The position numbers and the translations under genes are program-made. Positions 15,427 to 23,803 of a stretch of DNA of 64,000 nt are shown piece by piece (position 1 is the first letter of the stretch; every line of letters starts with the position of its first letter). The stretch lies in assembly GCF_044596045.1 (NCBI RefSeq), contig NZ_CP138995.1, positions 1,860,001 to 1,924,000 on the forward strand, given 5' to 3'. This DNA is from Flagellimonas sp947499585. Its GTDB lineage: Bacteria > Bacteroidota > Bacteroidia > Flavobacteriales > Flavobacteriaceae. The notes beneath the pieces were generated by a model. It was not told the DNA's origin, ran no database searches, and saw nothing but the letters and a program-made list of their open reading frames with translations.

Positions 15427-17649
15427 TTAATATCTGAATTCCAGTCCTGCATAGATTCCAAAAGGATGTCCAGGGCGTAATCCTGCAGGAACCCTTGCCA
15501 CGGCATAGGTTTTGTCAAACAAGTTGATGACATTGGCAGTTATTCCAATGTGTTCGTTAAGTCTATATTTACCGGCTAAATCAAAGATGAAATTTGAAGC
15601 AACTCGTTCATTCGCAGGAATAGTCCCTCTACCAGCTTCAGTTCTAAATTCACCATTGAATCTACCGCTTAGATTGATTTCATATTTTTGATGCTCTAAG
15701 GAAAGGGTCCCATTAAATTGATGTTTGGATAGATATGGTAATTCATCACCTGCTGTAACTTCTCCCCAAAGATCGTCTTCACTCCCAAAACTGTTCAAGA
15801 ATTCAGTATCAGTAAACGTATACCCAAAGGTAAACGGCAGAATAATTTTCTTTCCATTGGGCAAGAAATTGTAGTTGATTAGAAATTCCAACCCTTGTAC
15901 TTTTACCTCACCAGCATTGAACTGGTCCAGCGAGCCTGTACCACCTGTAGCTGCTAAATCACTTCCCAACAAATTACTATAATCGTTGTAAAACCCAACA
16001 AGTTCACCTGTGAATCCTGCATATGAAAAACGTGTTCCAAGCTCATAATTAACGCTTTCTTCAGGATCTTCTCCTTCCTGATTGCTTGGTGGAGAAAATC
16101 CTTTATGCACACCGCCAAATACAGATATATTACTAAAGTTGTAGTTAAAGCCCATTCCGGGGATAAAGACATCTACTTTGTTTTCGCGTTCCGAAAGGTC
16201 AGCACCTGTTCTGTCTACATCGCTATTCCCGTAGTTCATTCTTCGCAATGTGATGTTTTCATAGCGTAATCCTGGTGTTAGTGTAAGATTTTTGTATTTA
16301 AGCTTATATAATGCATAGCTTGAGAACGCCCTTGCATCGCTGATTCGGTTTGCATTGGTTCCGGGAATTCCTGCATTTGTTAGTTGGAGTGAGCCATTAG
16401 CTATGCCATAATCGTCAATCCATTGAAAACGATCTTCTTCATCAAAATGATAGCGTAATCCTATTTCTAGGTCATGAAAACTGTTTTCCCCAGACCAGTG
16501 GTAATCAAACTTTGTTTGGATGCCTGTAGACAGATAACTTCTATTATTGGCTCTTACATTAAGGGCATCATCTGCATTGCTATCAGCTTCCCCAGTTACA
16601 AGGTCAATGTATGGAGCAAATGCAATAGGGTCATCGAAAATGTTTCCAATCCCTTCTCTCTCACCACCTACAGTGACAAAATCAACTTTATACCAGTTAC
16701 GGCTAAAATCATTGTAGTAACCCGTAGTGGTAATCCTAAAGTAATCACTGAATTTAAAGGTGTGAGTACCCGTAAATTGTATATGTTCTGTTGTCATTTC
16801 GTCTACTTGTGAGCCTGCGTAGCGTCTAAAAGGGGTGGCATCAAAATCACTTTGAGTTAAACCCAGATAGGTCTCATCTGAATTCTCATCGGAGTATTGG
16901 AATTTTACTTCAAACTCTTGCCCAAGCTTGGCATCGGGACTAGTGTTTATGCGAAACTTGGCAACTAAATCATTTTTATCAAAACCAGTGTCTCCATCGT
17001 TATCCAAATTTTTAAAACCATTGGAGCTATAATTTAAGTATTCAATTGAATACCCAAAATTCTTCTTGCTGTCACCAAGTTGGGCATGTACGCGTCCACT
17101 TTGGAAACTACCGTAACTGGTATTGACAAAGGATTTAAATTTGTTAGGAACCTCTGTAGAGATCATATTGATAGCACCACCTGTAGTGTAGGGGCCGTAT
17201 TGCACTTGGCTGCTGCCTTTAAGGATTTCTACTGCTTGCATACGGGCAATTGTAGGGAAATAGTAGGCAGATGGTGCGCTATAAGGAGCAGGAGCAATTA
17301 GAACGCCATCTTCCATTAAAGTAATTTTTGCGCTTCGTTCTGGAGATGTTCCCCTAAGACTTATGTTTGGGCGAAGTCCAAAACCATCCTCTTCATAAAC
17401 ATTTACACCGGGAACGCTTCTTAGCGTACGGTTAACATCTGTGTAGTTGAATTTTTTGATTTCCTGTTCTGACAGGTAGTATGCAGAACCAGTACGGTTT
17501 TTAGCTTCAAACTTGCTTCCAAGAATCACTTTGGCAGATAAAACAACTTCATCTAATTTTATGAGAGTGGAGTCATTTGAAATAGGAGCTTGTTGTGCGT
17601 TAATTAGGATTGTGAAAAAGAACAGTAGGTAGGTTGTGAATCTCAACAT
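15427..17649 (-). CDS. TonB-dependent receptor, FecA-like
   Basis: Outer-membrane receptor of 740 aa, probably for an iron complex such as ferric citrate or another siderophore. The signal peptide ends at about residue 19 (ILINAQ). The plug domain (about 55-165) has the FecA-type run SLRGTSPERSAKITLMEDGV followed by LIAPAPYSAPSAYYFPTIAR and VEILKGSSQVQYGPYTTGGA. The barrel follows and ends in the aromatic YAGLEFRY. There is no N-terminal carboxypeptidase-like or signalling domain, so it is not a SusC and not a sigma-signalling FecA. Its promoter matches the vegetative consensus well; iron control is likely but no Fur box was identified. Confidence 0.92.
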   Translation of the reverse strand: MLRFTTYLLFFFTILINAQQAPISNDSTLIKLDEVVLSAKVILGSKFEAKNRTGSAYYLSEQEIKKFNYTDVNRTLRSVPGVNVYEEDGFGLRPNISLRGTSPERSAKITLMEDGVLIAPAPYSAPSAYYFPTIARMQAVEILKGSSQVQYGPYTTGGAINMISTEVPNKFKSFVNTSYGSFQSGRVHAQLGDSKKNFGYSIEYLNYSSNGFKNLDNDGDTGFDKNDLVAKFRINTSPDAKLGQEFEVKFQYSDENSDETYLGLTQSDFDATPFRRYAGSQVDEMTTEHIQFTGTHTFKFSDYFRITTTGYYNDFSRNWYKVDFVTVGGEREGIGNIFDDPIAFAPYIDLVTGEADSNADDALNVRANNRSYLSTGIQTKFDYHWSGENSFHDLEIGLRYHFDEEDRFQWIDDYGIANGSLQLTNAGIPGTNANRISDARAFSSYALYKLKYKNLTLTPGLRYENITLRRMNYGNSDVDRTGADLSERENKVDVFIPGMGFNYNFSNISVFGGVHKGFSPPSNQEGEDPEESVNYELGTRFSYAGFTGELVGFYNDYSNLLGSDLAATGGTGSLDQFNAGEVKVQGLEFLINYNFLPNGKKIILPFTFGYTFTDTEFLNSFGSEDDLWGEVTAGDELPYLSKHQFNGTLSLEHQKYEINLSGRFNGEFRTEAGRGTIPANERVASNFIFDLAGKYRLNEHIGITANVINLFDKTYAVARVPAGLRPGHPFGIYAGLEFRY

Positions 17650-17689
17650 TTTATTTAGACTGATTTAAAATAACTAATTTATTGGAGGA

Positions 17690-17720
17690 CAAAAGTAATG
17701 TTCGAGTTTGAAAAAACAAA
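17690..17720 (-). promoter_or_regulatory. Promoter of the FecA-like gene
   Basis: On the minus strand TTTG (17720-17717), 19-bp spacer, TACTTTTG (17697-17690): a full match to the flavobacterial -33/-7 consensus, 40 nt before the start codon. Confidence 0.7.
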
Positions 17721-17848
17721 GCTTATTTAGAATAAATAAAAATAATTTTAGGTTACGTTTTTGTTATCAACTAGTTGTGTGATCAAGTTGTGAAATGGAT
17801 GTGCACTTAATCCATCTAAGCTTAAAGAATTTGGTATATAAAAAAGCG

Positions 17849-17856
17849 TACCTTTG
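17849..17856 (+). promoter_or_regulatory. -7 box of the guaB promoter
   Basis: TACCTTTG fits TAnnTTTG, 23 nt before the guaB ATG. A TTG at 17831-17833 is 15 bp upstream, a little short for the -33 element. Confidence 0.55.
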
Positions 17857-17859
17857 CAC

Positions 17860-17878
17860 GCAATTAATCCGTAATTGC
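17860..17878 (+). repeat. Inverted repeat in the guaB leader
   Basis: GCAATTA (17860-17866) and TAATTGC (17872-17878), loop ATCCG, ending one base before the start codon. It could fold in the short mRNA leader and cover the ribosome-binding region; weak A-T pairs make this uncertain. Confidence 0.45.
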
Positions 17879-17879
17879 A

Positions 17880-19352
17880 ATGGAAGCCCACCTTAACAAA
17901 ATTGTTGGCGAAGGACTAACATATGATGATGTTCTCCTAGTCCCTGGATATTCAGAAGTACTTCCCAGAGAAGTTAGTATCCAGACAAAATTCACAAGAA
18001 ATATAATTATTAATGTTCCTATTGTTTCCGCAGCAATGGATACTGTTACCGAATCTCAAATGGCAATTGCCATGGCCCAGGAAGGTGGTATAGGTGTTTT
18101 GCATAAAAACATGACCATTGAGCAGCAGGCCATTAAAGTGAGAAAAGTAAAGAGAGCGGAAAGTGGGATGATAATGGACCCTGTTACACTCCCCTTAAAT
18201 TCCATTGTTGGAGATGCAAAGGCTAACATGAAAGAGCATAGCATTGGTGGAATTCCCATTGTCGATTCGGATAAAAAACTAATAGGAATTGTTACCAATC
18301 GTGATTTACGTTTCGAGAAAAATGATGATAGACCTATTGCAGAAGTGATGACCACAGAAAACTTGGTTACCGTAGGTGAAGGTACTTCATTAGAAGAAGC
18401 TGAGGTCATTTTGCAAAAGAACAAGATTGAAAAGCTCCCAGTTGTCAATGATGATTATGTGTTGGTTGGGTTAATCACCTTTAGGGATATTACCAAACTT
18501 ACCCAAAAACCAATGGCCAATAAGGATCAATATGGTCGACTGCGTGTGGCAGCAGCTATAGGTGTAACTGCAGACGCTGTGGATAGGGCAGGAGCTTTGG
18601 TCAATGCTGGAGTGGATGCTATTGTAATTGATACGGCGCATGGCCATACCAAAGGAGTGGTTACTGTCCTTAAAGAAGTTAAAAAGGCTTTTCCAGAGTT
18701 AGAGGTTATTGTCGGAAATATTGCCACTGGTGAAGCCGCTAAATATCTAGTTGAAGCTGGAGCGGATGCCGTTAAAGTTGGTATTGGTCCAGGTTCTATT
18801 TGTACCACTCGAGTTGTTGCCGGTGTTGGGTTTCCACAATTTTCAGCTGTTTTGGAGGTTGCTGCCGCTATAAAAGGCAGTGGAGTGCCCGTAATTGCAG
18901 ATGGTGGAATTCGATACACTGGAGATATTCCCAAGGCTATTGCTGCAGGGGCAGATACCGTTATGTTGGGTTCATTGTTAGCAGGGACAAAAGAATCTCC
19001 AGGAGAAACCATTATTTATGAAGGACGAAAATTTAAATCTTACCGGGGAATGGGTTCTGTTGAAGCCATGAAGGAAGGTAGTAAGGACCGCTATTTCCAA
19101 GATGTGGAAGATGATATTAAAAAATTGGTTCCTGAAGGTATCGTAGGTCGTGTTCCCTACAAAGGAGATTTGTTTGAGAGTATTCATCAATTTGTTGGCG
19201 GATTGCGAGCTGGAATGGGTTATTGCGGTGCTAAGGATATAGAGACCTTAAAAGAATCTGGTCGTTTTGTCAAAATTACTGCCAGTGGAATCAATGAGAG
19301 CCACCCACACGATGTTACCATTACCAAAGAGAGTCCAAACTATAGCAGATAA
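17880..19352 (+). CDS. guaB: IMP dehydrogenase
   Basis: Oxidises IMP to XMP with NAD, the first step towards GMP. The 490-aa protein is full length: N-terminal barrel start GEGLTYDDVLLVPGYSEVLP, two CBS domains (about residues 95-205, regulatory), and the catalytic loop GIGPGSICTTRVVAGVG with the active-site Cys near residue 305. The flap and K/Na-binding regions (YRGMGSVEAMKEGSKDRY, GRVPYKGDLFE) are intact. It stands alone behind its own promoter and an inverted repeat in the leader. Confidence 0.97.
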   Translation: MEAHLNKIVGEGLTYDDVLLVPGYSEVLPREVSIQTKFTRNIIINVPIVSAAMDTVTESQMAIAMAQEGGIGVLHKNMTIEQQAIKVRKVKRAESGMIMDPVTLPLNSIVGDAKANMKEHSIGGIPIVDSDKKLIGIVTNRDLRFEKNDDRPIAEVMTTENLVTVGEGTSLEEAEVILQKNKIEKLPVVNDDYVLVGLITFRDITKLTQKPMANKDQYGRLRVAAAIGVTADAVDRAGALVNAGVDAIVIDTAHGHTKGVVTVLKEVKKAFPELEVIVGNIATGEAAKYLVEAGADAVKVGIGPGSICTTRVVAGVGFPQFSAVLEVAAAIKGSGVPVIADGGIRYTGDIPKAIAAGADTVMLGSLLAGTKESPGETIIYEGRKFKSYRGMGSVEAMKEGSKDRYFQDVEDDIKKLVPEGIVGRVPYKGDLFESIHQFVGGLRAGMGYCGAKDIETLKESGRFVKITASGINESHPHDVTITKESPNYSR

Positions 19353-19424
19353 TATATAATCTGAAATTGCCAGTCTTTCGGCTAGTTGTCAAAAACGGTT
19401 TTTTAGATAACTAAACCAATTCGT

Positions 19425-19432
19425 TATGTTTG
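19425..19432 (+). promoter_or_regulatory. Possible -7 box before the DUF819 gene
   Basis: TATGTTTG fits TAnnTTTG, 23 nt before the start codon. No -33 TTG at a usual distance. Confidence 0.4.
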
Positions 19433-19455
19433 CTATTCTGTTTGCATTCTAACAC

Positions 19456-20589
19456 ATGAATTTCATAGAAAATCCTGTTTACGTATTGACTGTTTTATGT
19501 CTAATGGTGATTTTATCATTATACGCAGCTAAAACAAAATGGGGTAAACCAATGGGTGCTGCATTATTGGTCATTGTTTTTACCGCAATTGTTGCCAATC
19601 TGAAACTGATTCCCTCTGCCTCAAATACGATTCCCTTGTATGACGCTATTTTTAGCTATTTAGCACCTATTTCCATATTCTTTTTATTACTAGGGGCAAA
19701 CCTTAGGTCGATTAAAAAGGCAGGCGCACCAATGATCGGTTTATTTTTAATAGGTTCATTGGCTACGGTATTGGGCATTTTGGTTTCATGGCACTTGGTT
19801 TCTCCTCAAAATGTTTTGGGTGATGACGGAAGAATATTGGCAGGGATGCTTACTGGGACATATACTGGGGGTAGCGTTAATTTTAATGCGGTTGCATTGG
19901 CATATGATTTTCAGGAACGTGGAACGCTTTATGCTGGAGCCATTGCTGTGGATAATGTAATTACCGCAATTTGGGTGATTGTTACTATAGCTTTCCCCGT
20001 TTTGCTGAGACGCTTTTTCAAGGACAAAAAAATCAGTGCTTCTTCTACTGAAAATGATAAAACTGAAAACGATGGAATTGATTTACAATCAATGGGGTGG
20101 TTATTGTTTATAGGTTTGGCAGCATTTTTGGTTTCCGAGCTTGTTGCTGAGGTTCTTCCAAAAATACCGTCCATCATTACACTTTCTACTTTGGGTATTA
20201 TACTTGCACAGACTTCTTTTGTTTCCAAATTAAAAGGAGGTCACACACTGGGGTTGTATTTGGTTTATCTATTTCTTGCCGTAATTGGTGCCTATTGTGA
20301 AATAAGTTCTGTAATAGCGCTAAAAGAAGTTGGACTCACGTTATTGTTGTTTACATCAATAGCAGTTTTTATACACGGATGTATCATTATTCTATTGGGA
20401 GCTTTTACATTTAGGGATTGGGATATGATTTCAATTGCAAGCCAGGCAAATATTGGTGGAGGAACTTCCGCCATTGCACTTGCCGAAACTTTTAATCGAA
20501 AAGAGTTGATTTTACCTGCAATACTGGTTGGTACTTTAGGCAATGCTCTGGGAACGTATTTAGGATTTCTGGTAGTCTCTATTTTGTAA
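19456..20589 (+). CDS. DUF819 family membrane protein (YjcL-like)
   Basis: An integral inner-membrane protein of 377 aa with about ten hydrophobic segments, matching the DUF819 (YjcL) family, thought to be transporters. Recognisable family stretches are YLAPISIFFLLLGANLRSIKK near residue 65 (given here in part as APISIFFLLLGANLRS), GMLTGTYTGGSVNFNAVA near 137 and the glycine-rich SQANIGGGTSAIALAETF near the C-terminus. Between the two halves lies a short charged loop (about residues 195-215). No substrate is established. It ends 12 nt from the convergent thioredoxin-like gene. Confidence 0.85.
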   Translation: MNFIENPVYVLTVLCLMVILSLYAAKTKWGKPMGAALLVIVFTAIVANLKLIPSASNTIPLYDAIFSYLAPISIFFLLLGANLRSIKKAGAPMIGLFLIGSLATVLGILVSWHLVSPQNVLGDDGRILAGMLTGTYTGGSVNFNAVALAYDFQERGTLYAGAIAVDNVITAIWVIVTIAFPVLLRRFFKDKKISASSTENDKTENDGIDLQSMGWLLFIGLAAFLVSELVAEVLPKIPSIITLSTLGIILAQTSFVSKLKGGHTLGLYLVYLFLAVIGAYCEISSVIALKEVGLTLLLFTSIAVFIHGCIIILLGAFTFRDWDMISIASQANIGGGTSAIALAETFNRKELILPAILVGTLGNALGTYLGFLVVSIL

Positions 20590-20601
20590 ACAAAAGCTTA
20601 T

Positions 20602-21111
20602 CTATTTCCCTAGACCGGCATATGTGTTCCAATCCTTATCCTTGTAAATATTGTCACCAAAATAACGAGCAATCTGTAAAAAAGGTTTTACTTTTTGATA
20701 TCCGGGAACCGGAGAAAGCATATTCAATTTTTCATCTAGAAATACTACGGTAGGGTAACTCATTTTGCCTTGTAACAATGCAGCAGCAAACTCATGATAC
20801 CCTCGTCTGCCCGAAGCTACAAAATTGAAAGTTTTACCTTGAAAATCTATAGGGTCCTTACCTTCAGCGTCCAATTTTACCATGTAAAAGTTGTTTCGCA
20901 TATAAGCGGCAACTTCTTCATTTTGAAAAGTATCCTTATCCATTTTCTTGCACCAGCCACACCAGTCCGTATAAACATCGATAAACATTTTTTTGGGTTT
21001 GGCATCGGTTTGGGATAATTCAACCGCTTCATTCCAACTTAGCCATTCTACATTTTGGGCTTGGGTTTGAAATCCAACCAAAAGAAAAAGAAGTAAACTT
21101 ATTTTAGTCAT
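20602..21111 (-). CDS. Exported thioredoxin-fold protein (CGWC)
   Basis: A periplasmic thioredoxin-like protein of about 169 aa. Signal peptide residues 1-19 (MTKISLLLFLLVGFQTQAQ), then a thioredoxin domain with the redox motif DWCGWCKKMDKDTF and the cis-Pro strand SYPTVVFLDEKLN. This is the thioredoxin_7/DUF255-like subgroup common in Bacteroidota, likely a disulfide reductase or isomerase. I chose the ATG at 21111 because the signal peptide starts there; an in-frame ATG at 21132 adds seven residues. It is 90 nt downstream of the DUF3995 gene in the same direction. Confidence 0.87.
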   Translation of the reverse strand: MTKISLLLFLLVGFQTQAQNVEWLSWNEAVELSQTDAKPKKMFIDVYTDWCGWCKKMDKDTFQNEEVAAYMRNNFYMVKLDAEGKDPIDFQGKTFNFVASGRRGYHEFAAALLQGKMSYPTVVFLDEKLNMLSPVPGYQKVKPFLQIARYFGDNIYKDKDWNTYAGLGK

Positions 21112-21201
21112 GTAGGTAAAAACTGCGCGCATCGTTCCTTGTTTTGAGGGTTTAGTCTTACGACTATTACAAAACTAACGAAAATTGTGCCAAAATAGTA
21201 T

Positions 21202-21615
21202 TTAACCTAATAGCTCTAAAATTAGGATAAGTGCACCCAGAAACAGACATAAAGGTGAATAGTAGCGAGTGTCCAAAGCAGAAAATCGACTGTTTTTAGC
21301 AGACTTGAAAAAACCAACATATTTAAAATCTCCCAAAGCACGAATTATAAACAAAAGACCAATGCCTATGGTAGCATAGCTTAACCAGTCTGATTCAATA
21401 TAAACCGATACTTTGTTAATGAAGACAAAGGCGAAGAAGAGTAAAGCAATACCCACGAAGACAGCACCAAATTTACCCGGAGACTTTACTTTGTTACTCT
21501 TTAAGTTTGTGGGAAGCACTGTAGAAGGGTCCTTAATGCCAAATATGGCCCAGTAAAAATGCAGGCCAGCCAAAAAGATTAAAGTTATTGATATGAATAT
21601 AGCAATAACCCCCAT
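21202..21615 (-). CDS. DUF3995 membrane protein
   Basis: A 137-aa inner-membrane protein with four hydrophobic segments (about residues 4-24, 50-68, 78-93, 118-136). The pattern HFYWAIFGIKDPSTVLPT at the end of the first segment and FFKSAKNSRFSALDTRYYSP before the last fit DUF3995, a family of unknown function. It starts 1 nt after the lysA stop codon, so it is translated from the lysA transcript; no functional link to lysine synthesis is known. Confidence 0.78.
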   Translation of the reverse strand: MGVIAIFISITLIFLAGLHFYWAIFGIKDPSTVLPTNLKSNKVKSPGKFGAVFVGIALLFFAFVFINKVSVYIESDWLSYATIGIGLLFIIRALGDFKYVGFFKSAKNSRFSALDTRYYSPLCLFLGALILILELLG

Positions 21616-21616
21616 A

Positions 21617-22855
21617 CTACTTGGCGGCTATTTTTTCTGGAGATTCAAATAGTTCTTTTACGTCTACTTGATTTCTAAGAATATCATCAAAAGTCTCTCG
21701 TTCTCTTATTAAATGTGCTTTTCCATTGTGCCAAAGCACTTCAGGAGGTCTAAATCTGGAGTTATAATTGCTGGCCATGGTAAAACAATAGGCACCGGCA
21801 TTCTTAAAACATAAAACATCACCTTCAGAGATTTCGCTAATCCTTCGGTTGCTTCCAAAAGTGTCTGTTTCACATATATAGCCAACAACAGAGTAATAAC
21901 GTTCTCTTCCCTTTGGGTTGGAAATATTACTTATTTCATGTGATGCTCCGTATAACATAGGCCTAATTAGGTGGTTGAACCCTGAATCTACACTAGCAAA
22001 AACAGTAGAAGTTGTTTGTTTTACCACATTGACTTTGGCCAAAAAGTGACCTGCCTCACTCACTAAAAACTTCCCCGGTTCAAAAGCTAAGGTAAGCTCT
22101 TTTCCATACTCTGCGCAGAATTCGTTGAATCTAGTTGTCAATTTTTTTCCTAATTCTTCAATGTTGGTTTCAATGTCTCCAGCTTTGTAGGGAACTTTAA
22201 AACCGCTTCCAAAGTCTATGAAATCCAAATCTTTGAAATTTTTGGCTGTTTCAAACAAGATTTCAGACGCATAAAGAAAAACGTCAATGTCCAAAATATC
22301 ACTTCCTGTATGCATATGGATGCCATTGATATTCATTTGGGTCAAATCTACAATGCGCAATAAATGTGGAATCTGATGGATACTGATACCGAATTTTGAA
22401 TCTATATGGCCTACAGAGATATTAGAATTACCTCCTGCCATTACATGTGGATTAATTCTGATGCAAACGGGAACATCTGGATGTTTACTGCCAAACTGTT
22501 CTAAAACCGATAGATTGTCGATATTGATTTGAACACCAAGAGCGGAAGCTTCTTCAATTTCTTCTAAAGAAACCCCATTTGGTGTATAGATAATGGACTC
22601 GGGCTTAAAGCCCGCCATAAGTCCTAATTTCACTTCTTGAATGGAAACGGTATCTAAACCGCTGCCCAAATGGTCCATTAAACGAAGGATTGATATATTG
22701 GAAAGCGCTTTGGCGGCATAGTTTAAACGTAGGTTGCTAACACCCTTAAAAGCATTGGTTAAACGTTGAAACTGTGAAGAAATTTTTTCTGCATCATATA
22801 TATACAGTGGTGCACCAAATTGCTCAGCAATTTTCAATAGATTTAAGGAATTCAT
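21617..22855 (-). CDS. lysA: Diaminopimelate decarboxylase
   Basis: PLP enzyme that decarboxylates meso-diaminopimelate to lysine, the last step of the pathway. The 412-aa alanine-racemase-type barrel carries the PLP lysine at residue 49 (LNYAAKALSN), the HIDSKFGIS phosphate region, the GSGFKVPY glycine loop, EPGKFLVSEAG and the C-terminal-domain motif ICETDTFG with the partner Cys. All key residues are present. The gene has a well-formed promoter and continues into the DUF3995 gene. The dapD gene of the same pathway is also in this window, 22 kb away. Confidence 0.95.
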   Translation of the reverse strand: MNSLNLLKIAEQFGAPLYIYDAEKISSQFQRLTNAFKGVSNLRLNYAAKALSNISILRLMDHLGSGLDTVSIQEVKLGLMAGFKPESIIYTPNGVSLEEIEEASALGVQINIDNLSVLEQFGSKHPDVPVCIRINPHVMAGGNSNISVGHIDSKFGISIHQIPHLLRIVDLTQMNINGIHMHTGSDILDIDVFLYASEILFETAKNFKDLDFIDFGSGFKVPYKAGDIETNIEELGKKLTTRFNEFCAEYGKELTLAFEPGKFLVSEAGHFLAKVNVVKQTTSTVFASVDSGFNHLIRPMLYGASHEISNISNPKGRERYYSVVGYICETDTFGSNRRISEISEGDVLCFKNAGAYCFTMASNYNSRFRPPEVLWHNGKAHLIRERETFDDILRNQVDVKELFESPEKIAAK

Positions 22856-22874
22856 ATGCTATTAGTCTTTTGAA

Positions 22875-22905
22875 CAAATCTAAACGTTGCCATTTAGTTC
22901 CACAA
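22875..22905 (-). promoter_or_regulatory. Promoter of lysA
   Basis: On the minus strand TTG (22905-22903), 20-bp spacer, TAGATTTG (22882-22875), matching the -33/-7 consensus. The -7 box ends 19 nt before the lysA ATG. Confidence 0.65.
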
Positions 22906-22974
22906 GAATATTAGACTTAATAATATAAATATAACAATTTGTTTTAAAAATAACAATCGATAGCTTGTTATCAC

Positions 22975-23004
22975 TTGTTCATTTAAACTTGGCATTGTAC
23001 ATTT
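22975..23004 (+). promoter_or_regulatory. Probable promoter of the Lon-like gene
   Basis: TTG (22975-22977), 20-bp spacer, TACATTTA (22998-23005), one base off TAnnTTTG, shortly before the start at 23018. Confidence 0.4.
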
Positions 23005-23017
23005 AGCACAAATTACG

Positions 23018-23659
23018 ATGATGAGATTACCCCTATTACCATTGCAATCTGTTTTCTTTCCTGGAGAAACTGTACCACTGCATATTTTTGAAGAACGCTA
23101 CAAGCAATTGATTAATGATTGCAGGCAAGAGGCCATAACATTTGGCATTCCTGTTTTTATAAACAACACTCTTGTTTACGGCACTGAAGTACAGTTGGTT
23201 GAAGTTGTAACGACCTATGAAAGTGGGGAAATGGATGTGGTTTGTGTGGCGCGGCAAGTTTTTAAAATTTTATCTTTTGAGAATCAATTGGAAGGAAAAC
23301 TTTATGCAGGAGGGGATGTTGAATTTTTGGATGTTGAAAATGATGCGGATGAAGAATTGAGGAATGAAGTACTGCTTCAGCTTGAAAAATTATATGATTT
23401 AATGGATGTGCCCTTCACTAAAACTTCTCCTAAACAGTTCAACAGCTATTCTCTTGCTCATAAAATGGGACTTTCTTTTGAACAGGAATATAAACTTCTT
23501 CAAATTTCAAATGAGACAGACCGGTTGTTGTTTATTAAAAACCACCTAAAAGCTACTACAACAGTGCTGAGCGAAGTTAATCGTACAAAGGGAATCATTG
23601 AAATGAATGGACATTTTAAAAATTTTGACCCTTTGGATTTTAAAAATTTCACGGTTTAG
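23018..23659 (+). CDS. Lon substrate-binding-domain protein without protease domain
   Basis: A 213-aa stand-alone version of the N-terminal (LAN/LON substrate-binding) domain of Lon protease. The opening LPLLPLQSVFFPGETVPLHI is the family signature (only part of it: LPLQSVFFPGE), followed by FEERYKQLINDC. There is no ATPase or protease domain. Such proteins are widespread, and a role in substrate recognition or regulation of Lon is guessed but not shown. It is divergent from lysA and followed by sucC with a separate promoter. Confidence 0.85.
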   Translation: MMRLPLLPLQSVFFPGETVPLHIFEERYKQLINDCRQEAITFGIPVFINNTLVYGTEVQLVEVVTTYESGEMDVVCVARQVFKILSFENQLEGKLYAGGDVEFLDVENDADEELRNEVLLQLEKLYDLMDVPFTKTSPKQFNSYSLAHKMGLSFEQEYKLLQISNETDRLLFIKNHLKATTTVLSEVNRTKGIIEMNGHFKNFDPLDFKNFTV

Positions 23660-23770
23660 TTCGTTACTGGACTAAGCAGTATTTAGAGCAGCTTTTTTCA
23701 ATTATTCCATCAAAATGGAACTCATTTCTAATTATTCTTTCTTCACCTTCTATTTGTCAATGTCGTTTTC

Positions 23771-23778
23771 TATTTTTG
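23771..23778 (+). promoter_or_regulatory. -7 box of the sucC promoter
   Basis: TATTTTTG fits TAnnTTTG, 25 nt before the sucC ATG. A TTTG at 23753-23756 is only 14 bp upstream, short for a -33 element. Confidence 0.5.
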
Positions 23779-23803
23779 TCGGCAAATAAAAGTTAGTTCA
23801 CAG

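Noticed and set aside
18527..19012. A 161-codon open frame on the minus strand inside guaB
   Set aside because: It is wholly antisense to a highly conserved enzyme, is rich in Thr, Ala, Pro and Ser as expected from reading guaB codons backwards, and resembles no family.
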